A DNA stretch of 64,000 nucleotides from Chrysopilus asiliformis (GCA_964034945.1 OZ035962.1:16859388-16923387), one strand, 5' to 3'; counted from the stretch's first letter, positions 11,301 through 26,300 are shown. Translations and numbers: made by a program. The notes: generated by a model not told the origin, from the sequence alone.

Positions 11301-14300
11301 CATACTTGTAAATTCTATATTATTGGGACTAAGGCGCCGTTTACACCTGACACTTTATTCCGCGAATTTAATTCTTCGACATTAAATTCACGTTTCATAG
11401 CCATTTAACCCTGATAGTATGTTCGGGTCTATATGACCCGAAACGAATTTCAATTTGGTCGTAGGACAGATATTTTTTGCTATAATGGCTCCGTACTTAT
11501 TGACTTTACTAATTACATGTTAAATTATGTTATTGTCATCGGTATTCAAAAAAATCATTTTTTTTCTTTTTTCTAAATTTAAATAGTTGCATTCACTACG
11601 TTCGGGTCTATATGACCCGATGTATAACGGTACTTGCAACAAATAACTAAACATGTCCAAAACTGTACGTCCCTCTCTGTCAAAGCTCGGATAACTCTGC
11701 TAGGGCTATAGTTAGTGTATATTTCATTCTCAATCATGGCGCATCAACTTGCGGAAAGTGAGATATTAGCATTATTAGAAGTTTCCGACAGTATCGAAAG
11801 TGTATCGGAATTTGAAGATAATACGAGCCACGTATGTGAAATTGATACTTCTGAAGATGTTTCTGATAATGAACAAAATCTTCAGAATCATAATATGCAA
11901 AAATGTATTTCAAAAAATAAACAGATTGAGTAGATGTCATTACCTCCCCCTCAGCAAATAAATCGGGTCATATAGACCCGAACAGAGTAAGTGTATAGAA
12001 AATTTGAACATATTAGCAGGGTTAAACTAAGACACAAAAATCAGAAATTTATTCCTGAAAACGCCGGAACTGGAATTTTTTCATATAAAACCATCCGAGT
12101 AAATTCACATTTTAACAACTTTTGCTAACCCCACGACTCCATTAGACTTTTTAAAATCATGATTTTTTCCCCCACTCCATATTTTGGCGAATAAAAAAAT
12201 CAGCGCGTGGGCATTTTCAGTCATGATTTTTCATTTTTATTGTGTCTCCACAATACTTAGAAATGTCAACCAGGCGTACTTAGAAATGTCAACTAGGAGG
12301 TAATCAGGGCAGCCAACTAGAAATCAGCCAATTTGACTGAACAAATGTCAAAAAAAATCCTACTTTTCAGCAGCCGAAAAAATCATGACAGTACGGAGAT
12401 TTAAATCATGATGCAAGATTTTTTGAGTCTCCATTAGATTTTTTCGTGATTGGATTTAAATACAATCTGGAAAAAAGTCTAAGGAATCGTGGGGTAAGTG
12501 AATTTATTCTACGATAGATGAATAAAATTCGCGGAATAAATTCTGAATTAAATTCGCGGAGAAATTCAAGAAAAAATCGCAAGTACAAACGGGGTTCTAA
12601 TATCTATGAAATCATTTCAAATCGGTTAAAAATCAAAAATAGCCAATAGCCAGTTGAGAATTGAATACCTTATATAAAAAACTACAACCCAAGGGAAATA
12701 AAATAATTGGAATTAAATTTAAAGAAGCGTATCGAGGCCTTCGCTACAAAAAAAAGAATTCATGAGATATTAAAAATTTATGAATTGGCACTTTTTCCAT
12801 CTGTAAGTCGATACATTTTCCAAGAAAAAGCCGTGAGTTAAGCAGTTAAAAGGAAACAACCGGATATAAAAAAGAAAAGGCCTCAAGGCAGAGACTTTCC
12901 GTTTTACCAGTTCCAGTTAATTGAAACGTAACAAAGCAAAAAAATCTTAGAAATTCACAGAAAAGCGTAAAATGCTGTACCCGCAAGTAACAAAAAAAAA
13001 GATAAAGTGATTTCACATGAATTTTGTCTACTACAGATATATTTCCACCACAAAAAAGAATATCTATTATATGTTTTTAGCAGATATTCTATTAAAACCG
13101 TTTGACGCGTTGACGTAAAATGCATTTTGCATAATGCTGGGGGAGATTTCTTTCGCTAAAAGAGAAAATTGTTTAAAATTTAATCCGGAATGGAAAATGT
13201 AGAAGGATCGTGTGCAAAATAAAAATTATGAGTACAGAATTTTACGTTTTTCTTTGAAATTTTTCGGTTTTAAAATTTCCTGGCTAATGGTAGGATTATG
13301 AATAAATGTATAAAAAGATTAAAATAAAAAATTGAGCAATTTTTTTAAGGATTTAATAAATATCTCACCTGGAAGCTTATCATCAATTACACGTCCATTA
13401 CCGTTGGTATCTTCGTTAATTTTAATTTGAACAATTCCTGTACTTTTGGTGTTTTCTTCATCTGGAAATTGAACATGTTTCTTCTTCAAGATTTTAGTTA
13501 GACGCTGTTTATGTGGGGGAGTATTGGAAACAACACCTGGGAACCATTCATGTTACAGCAAAGACATGTGAAAGGCACAAAAAAAAAAAGTAAAATTTCA
13601 TATCAACAAATAATAAATTCGATATAGAATAGTAAAGCATGATTAACTGAAATTAAAGATTAATAGCATTGATGTGAAAAATATTTGAATAAATCAGTTA
13701 GGAAACGATTAAGATGAAAATTCAGGTATGAATGGTTTGGCACGGTGGAAGATTTTTGGGAATAAGGATATGTGGAAATGGTTTTAAAAGGAAACTAACC
13801 TATACTTCCGTTGAGTTGAGTTTCTTCAGGGATTATGGTGAAATTCGTATGAGGACACATTAATGGACTCGTTATCACTTTACTTTGTCTAAATGTATTT
13901 AGACACGTCGTCGTTGATGGTGGGGGTGGTGTGTATCGGACATTATTGGCCTAAATGCAAAAAAGTGTTTTTTAATAATTATTTTTTCTGAAGTAAAAAT
14001 TTTTAAATTTACATAAAACTTGTTGAGTAAAAGAAAAAAAAAACAATTTCCTTAAATCAATTAAAAGCATGAGAAAAGCTACATATTCTCACAGGGTTTC
14101 TGGAGTGGTGGCCACTAACCCAGTTCCAGAATGCAAAAATATGTTATACATCTCATACTAATATATAAAAATGAGTTGGTGTCTGTCTGTCTGTCTGTTC
14201 TTCTTTCACGCAAAAACGGCTGAACCGAGTGACTTGAAATTTGGCATGACTGTCTGTGGTAGTTCTGGTTCCAACATAGGCATACGGAAAAGTAGGGCGA

Positions 14301-17300
14301 GGGATGGGGGGAGTAAGGGGAGGGGGTAAAGTGATTTCGAAACTTAGTTTTTGCGCTATGTTACTCTTTCGCGGGAAAACGGCTGAACCGATTGACTTGA
14401 AATTTGGCATGCGTGTCTGTGGTAGTTCTGGTTCCAACATAGGCATACGGAAAAGTAGCGCGAGGGGTGGGGGGAGTAAGGGGAGGGGGTAAAGTGATTT
14501 CTAAACTTAGTTTTTGCGCTATGTTACTCTTTCGCGGGAAAACTACTGAACCGATTGGCCTGAAATTTGGCATACATGTTCGTCGGGGGTACAGCCCAAC
14601 ACAGATCCATTAAAAAGTAGCCCAAGAGGTGGGGGAGTAAGGGGAGGGGGTAAAGTGATCTCGAAACTTAGCTTCTCTTCCTCTGTTACTCTTTCGCGGG
14701 GAAACTACCGAGCGGATTGGCCTGAAGTTTAGCTCCAACATAGACCATAAAAAAAAATTGAAAAAACTTAACCCGGCAACGACGGGTATGCAAGCTAGTT
14801 TGAGATATTTTTGGTTTTTCCAGTGGTGAAGGCGTATTTTTCATACGCGAGTGTGTGGTGGAGGGGGGGGGGGGGGAGGGGGGCGGTGGGCACTAAGCCG
14901 GAGGGCGAAAAGTTTACGGTTTTTAAATCGGTTTATAGCGGTTTGAATTTTTTTTAGAAAAAAAAAAAATTTGGGACACTACTGTTGGGGTTCTAGGGTC
15001 GAGAGACAAAATTTTAAATATGTATTGAAAACCACTATATCCGCGCAATCCAACAGCAAAATATGAAGGCCAAACAACACGCGTCGGCATAGTGATTTTT
15101 TTCCAAAAATTTTAGAATTTAATTGAGGTAGAAAGTTGATTTTGGCACAGAACAAGCTTTTATCAAAAGTTGAATTTCTTCTAAAAATGGGAAAAACTCA
15201 TGCCCATGTCTAAATCGTACCACGGCGGTTTCTTCAAAATAACAGATTTCTTTTCAGTTGTACGATTTGAGCGCGTTTACCTTACATATAGTGTCATTAT
15301 ATTTTTACTTTTTTATGCTGGGTTTACACGAATGACAGATAATGACAATCTGTCATAAAATAATGGACAAGTTCATTCTTTTATGAGAGATTGTCATTTT
15401 TCTGACAGAAATAATGACAAAAATGATAAAAAAAAATGACAAACTTGTCATTCGTGTAAACGCAGCATTTTAGGTACAACAAAGTATTGTATTCATGAAA
15501 AGTTTCGACCTTTTAATTTTGCGTAAAAACACCCGACTCGATTGTAGCATAATTATAAAAATGTTCTTCTGTTTGTTAGTCTGTCAGTCTGTTGAAGAGC
15601 AAATGTGAATACCCCTAATGTTTGAACAAGAATTTTACTTACCCGTGACTCTTTTCTGTCGATACCACGACCAGCTTTATATTCTTGATATTGTGATATA
15701 ACACATAAAAGACAGTAAATCTGTAAATATTTATATATGTTTGAAATAATTAATTAAATGTTAATGTTGTTAAAAATAAAAACTGTGCTTACATTAAGGA
15801 CAACAATAAAAAAATCTATAGTAAAGAGTGTTGCAGTCAATGGTTCAAAATCCAACGTCTTTAAGACGATTAGGTATATAAAATGCGAACATTCAAGTGT
15901 TAAATCAGCAAACATTATCAAAATCCAGGGTACTAGAAGCTCTCGTTGATCCTGAAAATAAAAAAGGATACAAAAGTCAATCCAAATATCAGGAACACTT
16001 CCTACTAAATTATTAAATTATTATATTATTGATTTTCTTACACGTTTAAGGCCTATAATGACGAGGATGGAAGATATCACACCACACGATGCGCAAATTA
16101 ATAATAAAATGTTAAATATCACAGTAGCTGTAAACCAGTAAAAAAGATTAATTACACTCATCGATCTTATTTAATAATTTTTCTGAATTTTCTTTCTTTT
16201 ACTTCTTAAGAGAATGAAAGTATATCCCTTATGGATTAAGGCATTAATTTCTAGCTGACTTACTTGACGAAATTGCTTCCTTTTCAAGAAAACTTTCCCC
16301 AGTTGGCGTTTGGATCTCTCCAGCCAAGTATTTTCGTTCATCATGGATTGAGATTGACATGATTATGCTGCAAACTCCAAAGTATAACTGTAAGAAAAGA
16401 AAAAAAAATAATAATTTGAGAAAAATGTGGTAAAATTGTTGGGGATTATACACGAGGAAAAGTTGAATAAATAAATAGGATATTTGAATGGCACTTGACG
16501 TAATACGTTCAAGATGTTACACATGCTGGAGAAGATTTTCTTTTTGTTGTTGGAGAAAAGTTTGGTATCCAACTGAAGTCAAAGTATTATCACTTAACAA
16601 CAATAACAAAAAATTTTGCTTATTGGATTTTCATAAGTCCGACAATCATAATAGTCATAACATTATTATTGTTAAGTTATTCACGTAAACATGAAAGTCA
16701 AAAACTTTTAACAAGCTTCATAAGGGGGAAAAACCTTTAAAGGTCGCTCTACCATGAACAGGGAAATTGGGATTCCGGTTTTTATTCCTACAAAATTGAA
16801 AAATTTAATTTCGTTTGGAATTTTTTACAGAAGCAAGCCCACATTTTACTTTTCTTACATATTAGAAAGATTTATTATTTAATAATAAATAATAAAATAT
16901 TAGAAAGATATTAAAATCACTGCAAAAAACGAAATCATAACGGAGCCTCGCACGTTTCCAGGACATATATCGAGTAAGTTTCATAAGCCCGCAACATGTC
17001 TCTATATGTGTTGTTGCTATTTTCTTCGGTTCGTGGCTTCGTGCCTTCGTTCGGATGCGTGTATGTATGTAACGAAATTTGTAGGATCGACTTCTATCAT
17101 TTAGAAATCTTATCTGATTTTCACGCGGTTTTCTGCATCCAAAAGCGGTTAGAGTCCCATAGAACCGTATTGAAAAAAACGAACCATTCTCGAGAAAGTT
17201 GGAAAAATCTTTTTAATTTGTATAGAAGAGAGGGGAAAAAGGTGTGGTTCAATTTTTCCACCTTTGGAAGAGGGTTAAATTACGATAAAAGTCTGTTCTG

Positions 17301-20300
17301 TGCCAAACTTCAACTTTCTAACTCAATTAGTTCTTGAGTTTTCAAATATTTGGAAAAAATACCCTACACCGATGCGCGTTGCTAGGACTTTCAGATTCTG
17401 CTGGTAGATTGCGGGGGTATAGTGCTTTCCAAAACATATTTAAAATTTACTCCGTAAAATTTACTGCGCTCCAAAGTTTTTCCTAAAAATTTTCAAACCG
17501 CTATAAAAGCGTTTATTTTTTAATCAATTTAAAAACAGTAAATGCGAAGAGAATATCTTTCGACATCGGGTGTAGTTGCCCCCCTCGGATGAAAAATACG
17601 CCTACGCCACTGGAAAAACCGAAAATCTCTAAAATGTATTTTTTTTGCATTCTGGAACTCTTAAAATGCGTTGTAAGTGACCACACCCCCCACCCCTCCA
17701 ACCATCCTTCGAAAAAAATTTCTTTCACCTAAAAAGGGGTTTTTATAGCTTTTATTTAGCTTGCCTTCGTGTCTGTCAGGGTCAAATATTTTAATCTAAT
17801 TTTGACCCACTTCCACTCATACGAATGCCTTGAAATTTTACGTAAGTCCGATGACAATACAATATTTTCTCTACTTCGTCCTTATAAGGATAAGGGAAGG
17901 CACTGTAAGGATAACGTGAATATCCTTTTCCTTAAATTTTCCGGAAAAAGTCTCATCTGGAGGTTTTTGGGGTCGCTGAATCCGATTCTAATGTAACGGA
18001 AGGTCCTGCAAGGATGACGTGATTACCCTTTTCCTTAAATTTTCCGGAAAAAGTCTCATCTGGAGGTTTTTGGGGTCGCTAAATTCGCTTCTGGGGTCAA
18101 AAAGTTCGTAAGGATATCTCAAAGGTAAAGATTCGAAGACTAAAACGTATATCGACACCTTCGTGCAAGACTATCGTAACTTGACTTATGACATTCTTCA
18201 ATGTTGAATTTTCAATTCACTAAAAAATAAAACTTGTTAACTGTTTTGAATATTTTTTTGTGCTTAAAGATACTATCAGTTTAAGCCTCAAGGCCAAGGT
18301 AAAACAATACGAAAAATGTACATAACAATATTATATCCAGTTTTAATTAATTTAACGACGATGGCAAACTTTTCAGAAATTACTCCTCGATATTTACCTG
18401 AAGGAAATTGTAATAAAATTGAAGTAATTTCACAATGTTGTCACTAAATCTTTGCTTATCAAAGTTTTCAACATCTAAAGGTCGTATTTTTTTCATGGAA
18501 ATCAAAGTGGTGTTTTATGAGAATTCGATGTTGAATTTGACGTGATTCGAATGTTGTATCAAAGATTTGAAATGGGAAACTGCTTTCTACTTAATACCGA
18601 AATTAGTTACTCAATTTATATTAAGGGATGAATAGATAAAAGTTTTTCATTCGGTGACGGGTTAAACTTAATGACATACATACATATTTAATTACGTTTC
18701 AATTCGCTTTGACATGTCATTATGGTATTTGTTGAAGGTGGTTAAAATATCCACATGTAATGAATGTCGCATACAAGGTAAATATGCGCCATTACCAGCC
18801 GTCAAATTAATTTTGAAACTCAAGCGAGTAATCGAATAATATGTAGCTGAATAGAAAATAGAAAACTGAGGGAAATGGGGAAATTCCGAGTAATTGAACA
18901 TCTGTGAAATTTTTTTTTACTCGGTGGTTGGAGAGAGTAAACACACGAACTCACAGCGCTGTAATTTCAAGGATTAACTTTTCCATTTATGAAAAGTGGT
19001 TTTTATGCTAAGGATTACAAGCGAAATATTCCTATGGATGACAATCAATTTTCAGTAATATTTTCTGTAAATAAAATTGAAATGTTGGAAATGTCTTTTA
19101 CAAAAATTTCTGTTGAATTTTTCCACAAAAAAGCGGATTTTAATTAAAATGACGGAGAAAGTAATTCTGTTTGTGGAAAAATGTTTCATGAAATTGCATT
19201 GTCACGTTGAAAATTTTACAATAAAAACTGGAATTAAAATCGATTCGCGGGAAATGTTAAAAGCTGCTTGGAAAAACATAGATTTTACAAGGAGTTTTAT
19301 TTTGAGTTTATAATTTATAAGAATTAATTATTTACTTTTTATACGGTGAATTTTTCAAGCGGTATTTTCAACATAAGAAAAGCTAGAATTGTCAGGGGCC
19401 AATCGTCAAATACTCTATATGAGGACAGACAAATTTTTTATTAAAAAAAAAATTATTTATATGCGAAAGGAGGGAAATAGTGGTCCGATTGAATTTTGAT
19501 GTATGGAATGGTTATTTGAAATCAAATTCTAAATACATTTCGCCTTTATAAATTTTTCGATACGATGCATCGTTTTCGAGAAAATTGCCAAAAACTATTT
19601 CATTTGTATGGGGGAGGGAGAAGGAATGGTCCAATTTTGCCCGTTGAAAAACTTTGCCTAGCGATTTACGAGAAACGGAATTATATAAAAGCTCAAGTTT
19701 CTAGCTCAATCCTTTCGAAAGTTATAGTGTTCACGGTCGGAGGGACGGACAGACGGCGTAATTCATTTTTGTGTCCGATGATTGGTTCGATTCGTTACAG
19801 AAGGTATACTAAATCTAATATGATACTCAGATAGAGTATAAAAATAGTCAAAACCGGCTAATTTTAAAATCAATCTAACTACTTAGTTGTAAAATTTACT
19901 ATTTTGTGGTTAAATTGACCAATTTTGTAATTGAAATTAACTACAGTAGAATCCGGATAATTCGTATTTCAAGGGACCAGCAAATTCATACGAATTAGCG
20001 GGATATACGAATTATCGGGGTACGAATTATCGGGATTCTACTGTATTTTGTACTTGGTATTGACTATCTTTCGAACTAAAAATTAGTTAGATTTACTATT
20101 GTTTTATAAGGATGTATCGACCAGGTGGAAGTTGTGGTCCAGTTTTCTTAATTCGTGAACATTCTTTTTTGACAGATTGTTTCAATTTTTTAAAAGCTTT
20201 TGTTTAGCTTGCTTTTTTGTCAGTTTGTCTATCTGCCTGTCAATGTAATATCTTGTAATTGAATTTTGATCCACTTCTACTCTACCGATTGACTTGAAAT

Positions 20301-23300
20301 TTTGCACACATATGCAACTCCGGTGCCAGTACAATATTTCCTTGTAAGTATAACGGAAGGTTCCTTCAAATTTTCTGGAAAATATCTTATCTGGGAGTTT
20401 TTCTGGTCGCTGAATCCGATTCTGACATTAAGAAATCTTCAAGAAGTCGGAGAGGTCTAAGGCAAATTAAATGTTTGTATGTCTGTATGCCACGACTTGG
20501 CTCGAAAACCACTCAACCGATTTATAAGCAGTTTTTTTTTGCTAAATTTAGCTTAGACATATGGGGAGGTTATAGGCTATTTGCGGTTACGCTCCCTTCA
20601 CCCCTTTTCATCCTCCGGGACTATTAACGGCATCAGAGCTAAACTGCTGGTTCCACATGACGGAAAATCTACGCGTTAATGATTGATATGTTAAGGCACA
20701 ATACGAACTATCTGGATGTGACAAAATTGGCTTCCCTCAGACCTCCTCGCCTTTTATCTTCTGAACCGCTTAAGCGATTTGAATATGGTTTTCAGTGTTG
20801 TTAGGCAAAATTTTCATCCACTCAAACCACTCCCTCCCATACGTTGCTAAACCCCTCTCCTACTATCATCTAAACTACTGAATGAACTTTAATACGGTTT
20901 TCAGTGTTGAACAGGCAGACTGTTAGGGAAAATTTTCGCTCACTCAAACCACTCCCTTCTGCATGATGAAAACCACCTATCCTTCTATCTCCTAAACTAT
21001 TGTATGGATTTTCACCACATCTTGCAAAATAAACGCAAAAACCTTAAGTGTCCGGCGCTCGCTAGGAGAATTCGCCCTAATTCTTTTCTCCTAAGCAAGT
21101 GGAAAAAAGTTGCAATTTTCTTGAAAACAGTGCGTCAAATCGAAAAATTTATAAAAAAAAAATTATTTGAAATATAATTCTTGTATAATTTTCCTGTACA
21201 TCAAAACACTTTTGAAGACAATTTTTTTTTCATAACCAAAATTTTTCTATTACCCGAGCAAGGCCGGCTACTTGTGATAACCATCGGCACAAAATTTTGC
21301 AGTTACCGTAAATCTTGGATTTTTTCCTTATACCTTACTTTTTAAAAGCTTTTATTTAGCTTGCCTTCGTGTCTGTCTGTCTGTCTGTCTGTTTGTCAGA
21401 TCAAATCTTGCAACCCAATTTTGACCCACTTCCACTTGTCCGATTGACTTGAAATTTTGCACACTTATATAAGTCCGATGACAATACAATATTTTCACTA
21501 CTTCGTCCTTGTAAGGATAACGGAAGGTCCTGTAAGGATAACGTGATTATCCTTTTCTCCAAATTATCCGGAAAAAAATCTATTCTGGGGGTTTTTGGGG
21601 TCGCTGAATCCGAATCTGTCATTAAAAAATCAGTAAGGATAACGGAAGGTCCTGTAAGGATAACGTGATTATCCTTTTCTCCAAATTTTCCGGAAAAAAT
21701 CTATTCTGGGGGTTTTTGGGGTCGCTGAATACGATTCTCAAGTTAAAAAGCCTGTAAGGACATCTCAAATGTAAGGATATATATTCGAAGACTAAAAAGA
21801 ACAAAATAAAAAAAAAATAAAAAAAAAATTTTAAAAAAAAGCTTTTATTAAAAAGAATGCACTAAAAAGAAAAAAATAATTTTCTGGACGCTGTGTATCA
21901 CAAATATAAAAGCTTTTAAAAAGCGAGATAAAGCATAAAACAATAAAATAAAAATTTTTCTCGCTTTTAAAAAGCTTTTATATTTGTGATACACAGCGTC
22001 CAGAAAATTATTTTTTTCTTTTTAGTGCATTCTTTTTAATAAACGCTTTTTTTTTAAAATTTTTTTTTTATTTTTATCCTCTCTCTTGTCGCTAAGTGGC
22101 AAATTTTTAATTATTTTCCATCCCTTCTCTTTCTTATTAAACCTAGCTTAGTTTAGGTCAATGAAAGGAGTTAGAAGGCGGAGTAAAATGAAAGGACAAT
22201 TTAGAGAAAATTATAAAGAGATCTAAAGTAGACAAAAGTATTTGGCATTTCAAACAAATCTTTTCCACATTTTTAAATTAAGGCTCTTCACTCTTGCTGA
22301 TATGAACCTATCTTTTCGTAACAGCTGCCGTCCGAAGTGCTTTTAAAGGAATAAAATTCAAATTCAAATTCCACATTGAGACGATAATCACAATTTAATG
22401 GAAATTAAAGAGTAAATAGACCATAATCCTAGCAGGAATCTAATTTTCTTAAGGATCTAATTTTCTTAACCACAAATGATTGTTGTTCCTTGACCCAAAT
22501 GGTGTCACAGTATGGGCACTAATATTAAATTAAACATACCGCTGTTAAATGGCCTCTTTCTATGAGCTGAAAGTGTCAGCATATTTACGATATGTGGCCC
22601 TTTATTTTATTCCGCAATAAGTTACGGCTTTAATGAAAGTCATATTTAACTCAATAAACTGTAAATGGACTAGAAATGATTTAATGTTAAAGTGACAACT
22701 GTTTTTATGTGACAATTTACTACATAAGGATATGTTGGTCATCTCATATATCCATTATATTTATGGACTATGATCCATGGACTCTCACGAATATACGAGT
22801 CTGAAATTAATCATTTTGTGACCAAAAATCCCACTTAGAAACAATCTTGTGCCATAAATTTGAGCTAATGCCACTTCGTTCGAGGAAAAGTGGAGCAACA
22901 AACTTTGAAGCGCACAAAAAAAAAAACGGGTAACAAAAAATTTCGGTCCTAAACAGAACTAAGTCAAGTAGTCGCTCATGAATGATTCATTAGCAATTTG
23001 AGTACATCAGCATACAATGAAACAATGTCAATTTTCCATTTCCCTAAATACATCCCCAAACGACATATTGCTGTTATTTACTTAGGAAAACCCTTTCTTC
23101 CTGTCTCCATTTCCTTTCTGACATCCTTCCATCTTTTCACATCCAATCTCACATCCGTCCCGTCTAGTATCTAAAACTATTCCGTTCATATGGATGAATA
23201 TCTAACGCCATACAGAATGAAATTTCACAAGGACAAAAAAAGGATTTGACTGGATTAAATTTTGCGAAACGCCTTCGGGGTATCGAGATCCTTTTAAAAC

Positions 23301-26300
23301 CCTTTAACTGCCCCTTTGCTATCGCTATCGATGCTAATATATTTCTAATGGCAAGTGTTATACAAATGTTCACAAAATATACACAGAATGTTGATATTTA
23401 TTTAGGATAACATTTAATTCGTGTCCTTTTTAAATGTTTGGGACCAAGACGGAGATATTTTGCAATTGGGACTTTTTCAATCCTGATGTATACAAATGTT
23501 ACGGATAAAATATGCAAAACGAAATTTCAGAATGCCAATTAAAGTCAACATAAGTTTTGCCGCGCCATTTCCACTATATGTACTCCGCCTTAAATTAAAT
23601 TGAAAAGTTTTCCATTTTCTCACTTGCAACAAAACACGAAAATTTGACCTAGAAACTAATTTTCGAAGTCGATTGAAAACTATTAAAGTAAATGTATGTG
23701 CGCCCCTGTGGAAAATTTTATCACAGCAAGGGATGCAATTAAGTTTCCATAATGTCCTTCAAAGTGAAATTCATAGGGATGCTGAAGGTACGTACGACTG
23801 AAGGTACAGGCACTAATTGACTCTAATTAAATACAATCGAAGAACAAAAGAGAAACAATTTGCAAAAACAAAAACTGCAAAAAGAATGTCATTATGCTAG
23901 GAAAAGTATTCACATAAATGGCATTTTCCAATTGAATCGAAATGGAATTTCACTTGAATATTTTCTCAGCGTAGATGAGATGAGGTGGGTGTCTTTGGCA
24001 TACCGCCGTCAATATGCAATGACAAAGTTTGAAAAAGTTTAAATCTATTTTAAAGGGATAAAATGTGGTTTACTTGAACGGGTCCGGGATGGCTGTTGTG
24101 GAGAGCTGTTGATAAGTCCGCGGTTTGTGCTGGTTCTGCCAGAACGTTTGCAACATTGAAATTTCACGTTGTTTATTGCTATATGACAAAGGAACGTCTT
24201 TTGTACAAGAATTTTTAAAGAGATTCATTTCAGAAAATTGCTGTAGTAAAAGTTTCTCGTGGTTTTTTGTTCTTTAAAAAAGATAAAGTTTGAATAACAA
24301 AAAAATTATGAGAAAGTTATGGATTTTGATTGCTTCAATTATTACGATAGATGGCTTTGAGATATTATTTAAAAAGAAAAATCGAGCATAATATTTATTT
24401 TTTTCGATTAAATATGCAAATATGGTTATTTTGTGAACAAAAAAATAGATAAGTATGTCTGTCTGTCCGTGAACACGATAATTATCGAGGGGCCTGAGCT
24501 AGATTCAGGTGCTTCGCATAAGTCGCTAAGTCAACGCGTTCTCGAGTTATTTAAGATACGTACAACAGACAGCCGACAGCCGACAGATAGATGACATAAT
24601 TTTGCCTGAAATGGATTTCGTACTGATAAGAAATTTCCAGATTTTACGATTGCCCCCTGTACAACTGGTATTTTCTGAAATTCTGAATTTATTTGCGAAA
24701 AAAACTGCATGAAATAATTTAAATTTCACTAAATTTTGCTCCTTATAATTTGGTGATAAAATTTTCCTTGAAAAAAGTGACTCGAATTTGATAAAGCGTA
24801 GGCTAATGCATAAATTAGGTGTCGTTGAAATTAAATTTGCCATGTAAATTTTTGTCGAAACTTCCAGGAAAGGTAACATTTTTTTTCCATTTTCGCGTTC
24901 TAAAAAAACATCCCAAATAATAATACCGGAAGTAAATTACTCTGACAAGACAAATTTAATACTGGAGCAGTTCTTCAAGTAAAGATGGAATACTTTTAAG
25001 ACGTTACACACCTACTTATTTTTATCATAATTTTGTTTATAAATGTTTCATAACTTTTATCGTAACAGGCCTAATGTTGAAATTGTGCTGTTTAAGGAAA
25101 TTTCTTTGACGTGTTGATGACAAAAATGTCAACAGATTTCCATACGTTCATATTTTCCCTACAGCCACATCAAACAATCGGGAACGCAAATAAACTTTCC
25201 CTGCTTTAGCCGTGTGTGCTAACGAGATTTAGAGATCCTATGGGATTTCATGGAAGTCTTTATTTTGATTGCTTCGAGGTTCACACACTCTACCTACGTC
25301 TTAATTTTAATCCTTAAATTCGTTTCGTAATGAATCACTTTGCCAAAGGCACACATCCGGAAAATTACAGGAAATTGAAACGTAATTTATTAAGTGGGAA
25401 CGCAGAAGGGAAAGGGTTTATTTTTTCTTTTGCAAGTTGAATTTGAATTTTGGAAAATTTTATGTTAAATTTGTTTGATCACAGGAAGTAATTACTTTGC
25501 GATTCGTATCGTATATCATAAAATTATCATTATCTCGATTCATCTTATATTTGATGACATGGGGGTGATATTTATGAATTTTATGACACATTAATGTCGT
25601 AATATTCCAGGAAAACAGTTTTCGATTATGTAAAACACATTTTCACTTAATACCCTATGATGATGTCTATTTAAATTAATTAAAGTTCCATTAATATGAA
25701 ATTGAGGAAACTATACCTATGGTATTTACCATACAATTAATTTAAAAGGAGTGTTTGAGAGAATCTAATGTTATCTTATGGTTATACGAATAGAAATAGT
25801 TTTTCCATATTTTTAGAAATAAATTCTCTATCTTCAAAATAGTATCATTTTGATTCGGTTCCTTACCGCGAATCTTAAATATGTTTATGTGACGCATTTT
25901 ACTTTGTTGGTGTATTCATGATTTTAGTATAATTTTAGTAGCAACGTGAAAAAGCTGTTAAAATAGTTTTTTTTAAATTGAACTTCGATTATCTCTTTCT
26001 CTAAATCATCTTTTTAAAATTTTAACAAAATATTTCGTAATTCTTTTTGCGGCTAAGAACAAATACAAAATGTTTTTGCACGGATTCGATGTCTTGATCT
26101 TGATTCTGTTCTCATGTCGTGTTTTGTTTTGTAAAGGTGCCGGTCCACATGAGAGTAAATACGCGAGTATCTCTCAAAAACTCTCGTGAGTTATTCACAG
26201 GAGGTTGTCCATTTGAGAGTTAATTTCGACGATTTTTCCATCGCGAGCTCTCGGCGAGTTTCTAGCGGAAAACACTTTCGCGAGAACTCTCCAGACCCTG

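Larger units (their letters stand above)
11330..12600. mobile_element. Outer MITE carrying two younger insertions
   Basis: Left end CGCCGTTTACACCTG and TATTCCGCGAATTTAATTC; right end GAATTAAATTCGCGGAG and GTACAAACGGGG, an imperfect inverted pair. The interior is broken by the piggyBac-like element at 11405-12025 and by the TAA-flanked MITE at 12129-12494, so this is the oldest layer. Edges are approximate. Confidence 0.5.

Noticed and set aside
16363..16572. Minus-strand frame across exon 16264-16387 continuing upstream
   Set aside because: It reads the exon in a different frame, and its start region is intronic. The real exon begins after CTTACAG at 16387.
24079..24140. Minus-strand open block (NVLAEPAQTADLSTALHNSH) ending at a GTAAAC donor-like word within the first coding intron
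   Set aside because: The exons at 29916 and 16264 join directly in phase and form a continuous membrane span. An extra exon here would disrupt it, and no clear acceptor gives a fitting phase.
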